Below, piece after piece: positions 48,177-54,749 of a stretch of 64,000 nt of DNA; the first letter of the stretch is position 1, and each line of letters begins with the position of its first letter. The notes below the pieces were generated by a model. That model was not told where the DNA came from, did not search any database, and worked only from the letters and a program-made list of their open reading frames with translations. The position numbers and the translations under genes are program-made. The DNA is from Chlorobiota bacterium (GTDB lineage: Bacteria; Bacteroidota; Ignavibacteria; Kapaibacteriales; UBA961), in NCBI GenBank assembly GCA_014191195.1, contig BJGZ01000001.1, forward strand, positions 186,001 to 250,000, read 5' to 3'.

Positions 48177-48995
48177 ATGAAAATCTCCTCTACTAATAAT
48201 ATTGTGACAAATCACATTAAAAGCCATAATGCATTAAGTTATATAACATTAATCATAGCTGGTTTTTGTGTTTGTATCTTTACAGTATTAGATGGATGTG
48301 CATCGTCTCAGGGAACTGTAGAAGTAAAAGATGCTGAAAGTGCTTTTAGAGTTGGGCTAGCTGCCTTTAAAGACGAAAATTATTTTGAATCACAAAGGCT
48401 TTTTGATTTGATCAGACTTCAATTCCCAACTACCCAATATGCCGATGATGCTCAATATTATTTGGGTGAAATAAGTTATGCCAGAAATGAATATGTGATG
48501 GGAGCATTCAATTATGGAATGATTAGGCGCAGTTATCCATCTAGTGAATTAAATAAGCCAGCTTTATATAAAACAGCAATGTGTTATTATGAATTAGCAC
48601 CGCCTGCAGATAGAGATCAGGATTATACCAAAAAAGCAATAGTATCATTTTCAGAATTCCAAGCCATATATTCTCAAGATAGTTTGGCAGAAGAAGCTGG
48701 AAAGAAGATAGTAGAATTAAGAAATCGATTAGCTGAAAGAGAAATGATCACAGCAGAATTATATAGAAAACTGTATTCGAATAAAGCAGCACTTGTATAT
48801 TATGATGTAATCATTGATGAATTTCCAGATACAGATCACTATGAAGCTGCATTTGTAGGAAAACTTGAAGTGTTAACTGCATTAAGAAGATATGAAGATG
48901 TAAAAATAGCATTAGAGCTCTATAAAAAGAGATTTATCCATGGTAAACTTGCTGATGATGTACAATCAATCGAACAGCAATTACCTGCAGACTAA
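48177..48995 (+). CDS. bamD: Outer-membrane assembly lipoprotein BamD
   Basis: BamD is the essential lipoprotein partner of BamA in outer-membrane protein assembly. The 272-residue protein has a hydrophobic segment ending in the lipobox-like LDGC (Cys about residue 42), then TPR units: AFRVGLAAFKDENYFESQRLFD, YADDAQYYLGEISYA, PALYKTAMCYYELAPPADRDQ and AALVYYDVIIDEFPDTDHYEAA. The PPADRDQ loop is a family hallmark. The ATG at 48177 lies very close to a TAATTTTG box at 48165-48172. Either that box is not a promoter or the mRNA is nearly leaderless. A GTG inside the frame near 48201 is an alternative start. The thioesterase gene follows by 15 bases. Confidence 0.9.
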   Translation: MKISSTNNIVTNHIKSHNALSYITLIIAGFCVCIFTVLDGCASSQGTVEVKDAESAFRVGLAAFKDENYFESQRLFDLIRLQFPTTQYADDAQYYLGEISYARNEYVMGAFNYGMIRRSYPSSELNKPALYKTAMCYYELAPPADRDQDYTKKAIVSFSEFQAIYSQDSLAEEAGKKIVELRNRLAEREMITAELYRKLYSNKAALVYYDVIIDEFPDTDHYEAAFVGKLEVLTALRRYEDVKIALELYKKRFIHGKLADDVQSIEQQLPAD

Positions 48996-49010
48996 ATCAA
49001 GGACATATAT

Positions 49011-49499
49011 ATGAATGGCAAATTACCGTCTGAATCCTATGTTATAATGACAAATTTAGTATTACCCAATGATACAAATCAATTAGGTAATCTTCTTGGC
49101 GGTAGGTTAATGCACTGGATAGATATAGCAGCTGCATTAGCAGCAATGAGACATTCCTCTAAAGTATGTGTAACAGCTTCTGTGGATGTTATTAATTTTT
49201 TTGAACCTATTAAACTTGGACATGTAGTTAAAGTATTAGCTACAGTAAACAGAGCTTTTAGTACTTCAATGGAAATTGGAGTAAAGGTTTATAGAGAAGA
49301 TCCACTCAATGGTGTTGAAGTGCATTCATCAAGTGCATATCTAACTTTTGTTGCTATAGATCAATATGGTAAACCATTATCTGTTCCACCTATCACGCCA
49401 AATTCTGCAGAGGAACTTAGAAGATTTGAAGAAGCTGCCATTAGAAGAGCTCAAAGACTACAAAACCGTGAATTAATGAAAGCAAATAGAAGTAAATAA
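49011..49499 (+). CDS. Hot-dog fold acyl-CoA thioesterase
   Basis: A 162-residue hot-dog thioesterase of the cytosolic acyl-CoA hydrolase (YciA/BFIT/ACOT) type. NQLGNLLGGRLMHWIDIAAALAAM holds the helix and active-site Asn/Asp region. VDVINFFEPIKLGHVVKV and EVHSSSAYLTFVAID are typical beta strands. It hydrolyses acyl-CoA thioesters, but chain length cannot be told. It is 15 bases after bamD, with ribosome site AAGGACA near the ATG. A 193-base gap with a promoter candidate separates it from the surface-protein island. Confidence 0.9.
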   Translation: MNGKLPSESYVIMTNLVLPNDTNQLGNLLGGRLMHWIDIAAALAAMRHSSKVCVTASVDVINFFEPIKLGHVVKVLATVNRAFSTSMEIGVKVYREDPLNGVEVHSSSAYLTFVAIDQYGKPLSVPPITPNSAEELRRFEEAAIRRAQRLQNRELMKANRSK

Positions 49500-49560
49500 T
49501 TCCAGCATTGTTAATCCGCACTCATAAAACTTACATTATTTGTGAAAGTTTCAATTTTTC

Positions 49561-49592
49561 TTGCTCTAAAAAATATTATTTAGTTATATTTG
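49561..49592 (+). promoter_or_regulatory. Candidate Bacteroidota-type promoter
   Basis: TTG at 49561-49563 and TATATTTG (TAnnTTTG) at 49585-49592 are separated by 21 bases, within the range for Bacteroidota -33/-7 elements. It would start transcription about 94 bases before the small T9SS gene at 49693. An ATGCC...GGCAT hairpin follows in the leader. Confidence 0.35.
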
Positions 49593-49692
49593 GCAGTTAA
49601 TGCCTTTTTGGGCATAATATCAACCAAAGTTAAGTGTCTAAAAAACACTTATATACTATAGATTATTAAAAACTAAAATAAATGGAGTATTA

Positions 49693-50271
49693 ATGTTTTC
49701 ATTATTACTAAAAACAGGTAAAGGCATAGTATTAGCAATTGTATTAGCAGTTTCCTGCTTTGCGACAGTTAATGCACAAGGCCCAAAAGTAAATTGGCAT
49801 GTTATTGCTAGCGGTGGAGCTTTAAATATTGTTAGTGGACAATATTTGATTTCTGCAACGATTGGCCAGCCTATTGTTGGCAATATTAGTATTGGTGGAT
49901 ATCGTCATTTTATTGGATTTTGGGGCCCTCAAGCTATAAAAGAAGAAATAACCGGTGTTAATGAATATGTATCTACCGGCGAAAATTCTTTATTATCCAA
50001 TTATCCTAATCCATTCTCATTGCAAACAACAATTTCATATCAGGTTCCACAATCTGGTTTATTGTCGATAAGAATTATGGATATGGTTGGTAGAGAAGTT
50101 AGAAGTATGATTTCGAATGAATTTAGAGAAGCTGGTAGCCATAATGTAATGTGGGATGGAAAAGACAATGTTGGTTCTGATTTACAATCAGGAAATTTCA
50201 TATGTGAAATGTCTTTCTCACAACATGGTGAATCAGTTAAATCTCGTATACCATTGATATTAGTTAAATAA
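49693..50271 (+). CDS. Small T9SS-sorted surface protein
   Basis: A 192-residue exported protein. The signal peptide runs to about residue 28 (VLAVSCFATVNAQ). The short mature N-terminus has SGGALNIVSGQYLISATIGQPIVGNISIGGYRHFIGFWG. This is the SGG...Y.L..TIGQP..G...GGY...GFW pattern common in FCB-group secreted proteins. The last 90 residues (LSNYPNPFSLQTTISYQVPQ...GNFICEMSFSQHG) are a complete T9SS type A/FlgD-like sorting domain. The cargo part is so small that it may be little more than a surface tag. A terminator-free 47-base gap, with an AAT/AAT-rich run, leads to the next gene. Confidence 0.85.
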   Translation: MFSLLLKTGKGIVLAIVLAVSCFATVNAQGPKVNWHVIASGGALNIVSGQYLISATIGQPIVGNISIGGYRHFIGFWGPQAIKEEITGVNEYVSTGENSLLSNYPNPFSLQTTISYQVPQSGLLSIRIMDMVGREVRSMISNEFREAGSHNVMWDGKDNVGSDLQSGNFICEMSFSQHGESVKSRIPLILVK

Positions 50272-50318
50272 GAATAATAATAAGAATAATAATAATACAT
50301 AATGTAATGGAGAACAAT

Positions 50319-51806
50319 ATGAAACGTTTTGTTATTGGGTATTTAGCCCTATTTACAATGTTTCTTTTTACTGAAACTGTTAAAGCCCAAGTTCCAAAGT
50401 TGATGTCTGTACAAGGTATGCTTGCAGATGCCAATAATGTTCCTTTAAAAGATGGTTTATACACAATGTACTTTTCTATTTATGATTTAGAAGTAGGTGG
50501 TGTAGCTCTTTATAAGGAAGCATTCCAAGTTCAATTATCTAATGGTAGATATATGGCTTTACTTGGTGAGAGAAATGCTTTAAATCTTGCATTTGACAAA
50601 CAATATTGGTTAACAATGTCGCCAGATAGTGCAAATGAAGGAGCAAGAATCAGATTAACTACTTCTCCATATGCATTTACTGCATCACATGCTATGCATG
50701 CTGATACCTCCAGTTTTGCAGTTGCAGCACATCCTGTTGGTACTGCTGGTGGTAGCTTGAATGGATCTTACCCTAATCCTACTCTTGCACCTGGCTCGGT
50801 AACTACAAGTGCTATTGCAAATGAATCTATTACTTTAGAAAAAATCTCTAAAAATTTAATCTTTTTGCCAAGTGGCCCAGCTAGTGGTGATATTACTGGT
50901 GATTATCCAAATCCAAAAATTGCAGCCGGTGCTGTAAAAAATGATCGTATAGCTGATTTAGCAGTTACATCTGCAAAAATCGCAACAGGAACAATTGATT
51001 CTATTAATATCAAAACTAGATCTATTAGCGGAATTCACATTAAAGATAGCTCTATTAACTCAAGTAAATTGGGTGGAAATGTTGTAATGGCACCTGTATC
51101 GCCTAGTTCATTTTTTACACAAACAAATGGTACTATGAATACAAATGCAGTTGTTGGCCCTAATACTTTACTTGTAGGTATTAGCTCAACCGATGCTGGT
51201 TCACATGGTTGGTTAAATGGTCCAACAGTTGCAAGCCAAGTATTAAGATTTAATGGTACAAATTTAGTTTGGTCTAAAGATAGTGTAATATTTCCTGTGA
51301 TCAGCACAGGTACTGCAGATGGTGCTGCAAATGCTATGTTAGGCTTAACCAATCTAGGTAATTCTGCAACTGCACGTTTTGTATCTACAACAGGTAATGC
51401 TGTACATGCTATAACACCAACAATTGGTTCTGCATATGCAGGTTTATTTGAAGGTAATGTTCATGTAACAGGCGATATTAAAAAAACATATAAGTCAGGT
51501 AGTATACCACAAAATGCAGTTCCTGTAGCATTTGCTTCAGTAGCCTTAAATGGACAAGTAAGAAGCGCATCTGCAAATATGGGAACTGTAGTTTGGAATG
51601 GCACAGATTACGAAATTGACATGTTGGGTGAAGTCTATAATCCAATTTCTCATATCGTAAATGTTACTGCAAATACTGTTGCTACTACTCCAGTACCTGT
51701 TGTACCTCTTACAAGTTTAAGAGGTAATAGATTGGTTATCACTTTCTATACATTAGCTGGTGCAAAAACTCAAACTGACTTTCATTTCACAGTAATGAAA
51801 CCATAA
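50319..51806 (+). CDS. Modular surface protein with conserved N-module and VTGDI tail
   Basis: A 495-residue exported protein. ATG 50319 is preferred over 50307 because the GGAG at 50309-50312 is then a correctly spaced ribosome site. The signal peptide is MKRFVIGYLALFTMFLFTETVKAQ. The N-module (VPKLMSVQGMLADANNVPLKDGLYTMYFSIYD and TTSPYAFTASHA, each in short blocks) is a known secreted-protein beginning in this phylum. The middle has G/S/T-rich linkers (GGSLNGSYPNPTLAPG). The C-part has AGLFEGNVHVTGDIKKTY, a tail-fibre-like strand, then a 100-residue beta domain shared with the next gene. It is probably displayed on the surface or part of the matrix. Confidence 0.78.
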   Translation: MKRFVIGYLALFTMFLFTETVKAQVPKLMSVQGMLADANNVPLKDGLYTMYFSIYDLEVGGVALYKEAFQVQLSNGRYMALLGERNALNLAFDKQYWLTMSPDSANEGARIRLTTSPYAFTASHAMHADTSSFAVAAHPVGTAGGSLNGSYPNPTLAPGSVTTSAIANESITLEKISKNLIFLPSGPASGDITGDYPNPKIAAGAVKNDRIADLAVTSAKIATGTIDSINIKTRSISGIHIKDSSINSSKLGGNVVMAPVSPSSFFTQTNGTMNTNAVVGPNTLLVGISSTDAGSHGWLNGPTVASQVLRFNGTNLVWSKDSVIFPVISTGTADGAANAMLGLTNLGNSATARFVSTTGNAVHAITPTIGSAYAGLFEGNVHVTGDIKKTYKSGSIPQNAVPVAFASVALNGQVRSASANMGTVVWNGTDYEIDMLGEVYNPISHIVNVTANTVATTPVPVVPLTSLRGNRLVITFYTLAGAKTQTDFHFTVMKP

Positions 51807-51824
51807 ATAGTTAATATAAAATTG

Positions 51825-51859
51825 AAAGCCTTCGGTATTTAACCGAAGGCTTTTTTTTT
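51825..51859 (+). terminator. Rho-independent terminator
   Basis: AAAGCCTTCGGT (51825-51836) pairs with ACCGAAGGCTTT (51842-51853) around ATTTA, followed by a long T run. It ends the transcript of the first modular surface protein. Confidence 0.93.
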
Positions 51860-51955
51860 ATCTTTTAGTATAATATATTTCATAATTGTTCTTTTTCCAT
51901 TGAAAAAAGTAAATTGACAGATAAAGCAATAAGCAACATATCTTTAGGTGTATAT

Positions 51956-54259
51956 ATGAAAAAATTATCACTCATTCTAAGCATGTTCTTAGTCTGTTCT
52001 ATAGGAAGTATTAATTTAGTAATAGCACAGATACCGAAAGTATTAACATATCAAGGGATAGTTACTGGAATTGACGGGAAACCAGTAGATAGTTTGTTAA
52101 ATATGACATTTAAATTGTATCAGGATATCTCAGGCGGACAACCATTATTTGAAGAAACTCAAAATGTTCCCATTAGTAAAGGATTATACACAGTATATTT
52201 AGGATATAAAACACCATTAAATCTACCATTCGATAATCAGTATTTTATATCTATAACAATGGATGGCATTGAATCAATTTCAAGAATTCCATTCGCAACA
52301 GTTCCTTATGCATTCAAAGCAGAGAGTGTTCCTGATAGCTCAATTAGTACTCAACAATTAAGTAAAAAAGGAGCTTCTACCGGGCAGGTATTAACTGCTG
52401 GTGAAAATGGCGTGAATTGGACAAGAATAGTAAATAAAATTATTCCTGGTGAAAATTTTTATGTATCACCTGATAGTGGATCTGGCATAGTAACAATTGG
52501 TTTGATTGATGGAAGCATAAGAGGCAATCAATTGGTAGATGGAACTATTACTCCACAAAAATTAGGCGTTCCTGCTAGCCCATTAGATAAACAATTATTG
52601 TCTTATGATGGAATTGGACAAGTACTAAAATGGGTAGACCCACCAAATGGTGGCATTATTTATCCTTATAGTGCTATAGCACAAAATACGACAACGCTAT
52701 TTTCAATTAGAAATAATGGTAATGGCCCTGCAGGTAAATTTTCAGTAAGTGCTAATCCAAGTACTGCAAATGCGCTTGTTGGCGAAAATAATGGAATAGG
52801 ATCTGCAATCGCAGGATTAGCCTCTGGAAATGGCCCTGCAGGCTCTTTTACAGTAACTAATATCAGTGCAACTTCTTCGGCTTTAAAAGTTGAGTCAAAT
52901 TCTTCAGGAATAGGCTTAGATGCTATAATGAGTAATACTACTGCAAAGAATAGCATTGCAATTAGAGGAAGAAGCGCTAGTACTGGAGATTCATCCTTTG
53001 CAATTATGGGTACTGTGAGTTCTACTAATCCAGGAGTAAATTCAGCAGGACTTCGTGGAATAGCAGCAAGTTCTAATGAAAAAGCATTTGGAATATGGGG
53101 AACTCATAATGGAAAAGGAAGTGCTGTTTATGGCAATTCCAAATTTGGAATTGGAATGTATGGACAAAGTAAAGATAGCATAGGTATTTATGGATTTCAT
53201 AGCGATACTTTAGGAGTGAATCCCGGAATATATGCAGCATCTGCTTCTTTGGCAGATTCTGCAATCGCATTAAAAGCTACTATATCATCTTCTAATCCTG
53301 GAATTAGATCAGCTGCAATAGTTGGTATTAATTCAGGGAATGGATTTAATGGTATTGGCGTATTAGGACAACATGCAGGAAAAGGCATAGCAGTTCAAGG
53401 CCAAAGCGATGCAGGTATCGGAGTAGTTGGAATCAGTAAAGATTCTACAGCTATCATGGCATATCATACAGGAATTTCTGGTTCTCAATCAGCAATCTAT
53501 GCAGAAACTCAGTCAGAGTCAATTTCAGCATCTGGTATAGAAGGCTATGCTTCTGCTATAAAAGGTGGTATTGGTTCTGCTGGAATTAAAGGAATTAATA
53601 AAAGTACAAATGCAAATGGTTATGGCGTTAGTGGCTCACATAGCGGTTTAGGTTATGGTATATATGGTTTAAGTAATCAAGGGAATGGTATTGTAGGTGA
53701 GTCTTCAGAAAATGCTAATGGAAAAAGTGGCGTATTAGGACAAAGCTCTAGCAGAACTGGTACAGGTGTATTTGGCAAGGCTACATCTACTTTAGGTGTT
53801 ACAGTAGGCGTTCTAGGTACTACAATTAGTGATTCAGGTATAGCAATCAAAGGAATTGCTGCTACAAGTAATGGTGGTAATCCATATGCAGGCTTTTTTC
53901 AAGGCAAGCTACATGTAACAGGTGATATAACAAAGACATATAATGCGGCATCTCCAACTGGAGAACGTAGAGCAATGCCAATAGCATATGGCTCTATCAA
54001 TGCAGTTGGATTAATTCTTTCTGGAACACCTAATTTTACTGCCAGGTGGGATGCAGCCGAACAACAATATGTACTTACAATTAATAATGAAATATATGTT
54101 CCAACAACATATGTAACCACCGTAGCGCCAAATGGTGTGAATTACCCTGTGATACCAGTTACAGGAAATGTTCCTAATGATGCATTAGGAATAAGGATGT
54201 TCAATCTTGCTGGACAATCTATTCAATGTAGTTTTCATTTTGTAGTCTATAAGCCTTAA
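51956..54259 (+). CDS. Modular surface protein with glycine-rich beta repeats (paralogue)
   Basis: A 767-residue exported protein. ATG 51956 gives signal peptide MKKLSLILSMFLVCSIGS with ribosome site TAGGTG; the earlier frame start lies 42 bases upstream. Its N-module (IPKVLTYQGIVTGIDGKPV) and C-part (AGFFQGKLHVTGDITKTY plus a terminal beta domain ending FHFVVYKP) match the preceding gene. The middle (about 240-650) is different. It has many imperfect glycine repeats such as GKGSAVYGNSKFGIGMYGQS, SGNGPAGSF and GYGVSGSHSGLGYGIYGLS, which suggest a repetitive beta-solenoid or fibre. This is typical of tail-fibre-like surface adhesins. It ends in a terminator. Confidence 0.78.
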   Translation: MKKLSLILSMFLVCSIGSINLVIAQIPKVLTYQGIVTGIDGKPVDSLLNMTFKLYQDISGGQPLFEETQNVPISKGLYTVYLGYKTPLNLPFDNQYFISITMDGIESISRIPFATVPYAFKAESVPDSSISTQQLSKKGASTGQVLTAGENGVNWTRIVNKIIPGENFYVSPDSGSGIVTIGLIDGSIRGNQLVDGTITPQKLGVPASPLDKQLLSYDGIGQVLKWVDPPNGGIIYPYSAIAQNTTTLFSIRNNGNGPAGKFSVSANPSTANALVGENNGIGSAIAGLASGNGPAGSFTVTNISATSSALKVESNSSGIGLDAIMSNTTAKNSIAIRGRSASTGDSSFAIMGTVSSTNPGVNSAGLRGIAASSNEKAFGIWGTHNGKGSAVYGNSKFGIGMYGQSKDSIGIYGFHSDTLGVNPGIYAASASLADSAIALKATISSSNPGIRSAAIVGINSGNGFNGIGVLGQHAGKGIAVQGQSDAGIGVVGISKDSTAIMAYHTGISGSQSAIYAETQSESISASGIEGYASAIKGGIGSAGIKGINKSTNANGYGVSGSHSGLGYGIYGLSNQGNGIVGESSENANGKSGVLGQSSSRTGTGVFGKATSTLGVTVGVLGTTISDSGIAIKGIAATSNGGNPYAGFFQGKLHVTGDITKTYNAASPTGERRAMPIAYGSINAVGLILSGTPNFTARWDAAEQQYVLTINNEIYVPTTYVTTVAPNGVNYPVIPVTGNVPNDALGIRMFNLAGQSIQCSFHFVVYKP

Positions 54260-54280
54260 AGTATACTGTACAGTATAAGA

Positions 54281-54322
54281 AAAAAAGTCCCGATAGAGGT
54301 TATTTCTATCGGGACTTTTTTT
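54281..54322 (+). terminator. Bidirectional terminator after the repeat-rich surface protein
   Basis: GTCCCGATAG (54287-54296) pairs with CTATCGGGAC (54306-54315) around a nine-base loop, with an A-run before and T7 after, so it can act on both strands. A perfect 16-bp palindrome (TATACTGTACAGTATA, 54262-54277) lies just before it. Confidence 0.92.
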
Positions 54323-54334
54323 ATCACAGATACA

Positions 54335-54609
54335 TTATCTAGCTATCATTAATGGTAATGATAAGACTTCATTATTCATATATGTAATAATGATAGTATT
54401 ATATCCATTTCCTGGTGACATCTCAATAGAAGTACTTCCGCTTAACTTCAGTTCCAATCTAAGTTAGATTGATTGTGCTTCCTTTGCATAATGAACGTGG
54501 ATCATTATAAGAAGTAATTGTTATACTGGTTTCTGCCTGTGCATATATACATACAAATGCGCTTAATGCTAAAGAAATAAGTACCGAAAAGATTCTAGAC
54601 TTTTTTCAT
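54335..54609 (-). pseudogene. Decayed fragment of an Ig-like/T9SS surface protein gene
   Basis: On the reverse strand, ATGAAAAAAGTC at 54609 is followed by a stop and a one-base frame change. The next frame then reads as a signal peptide and mature start: RIFSVLISLALSAFVCIYAQ, then ETSITITSYNDPRSLCKGST. A TAG and a second frame change follow. The last part reads LSGSTSIEMSPGNG and ends YNTIIITYMNNEVLSLPLMIAR. These match the adjacent intact gene, which has LSGTTTIEMSPTG and ends in a similar ...LPIIIQR tail. The remnant therefore looks like a paralogue with most of its middle deleted, plus two frameshifts and stops. It is too damaged to be expressed as a whole protein. Confidence 0.65.
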
Positions 54610-54693
54610 TTTATTATCCCATACTTAGTAAAACATCCTTGTTTAAAAGTATTGGGTTGTCTAGGTAATTTCTATGATAAATCTCAATTACTT

Positions 54694-54730
54694 AAAAAAA
54701 AGCCTGAAGAGGACTCTCTTCAGGCTTTTA
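54694..54730 (-). terminator. Terminator of the Ig-like T9SS gene
   Basis: AGCCTGAAGAG (54701-54711) pairs with CTCTTCAGGCT (54716-54726) around GACT. On the minus strand the complement of AAAAAAA (54694-54700) supplies the T-tract after the gene that stops at 54750. A TTTT also follows on the plus strand. Confidence 0.9.
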
Positions 54731-54749
54731 ATAATTATGTAAGTGATAT

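Noticed and set aside
53100-53720. Short glycine-coding repeats that look periodic at the DNA level
   Set aside because: They are imperfect, in frame and translate to a beta-repeat protein; no identical repeats or spacers, so not a CRISPR array.
50319-54259. Phage tail-fibre genes and hence a prophage
   Set aside because: Both proteins have signal peptides and N-modules of secreted surface proteins; no other phage gene is nearby.
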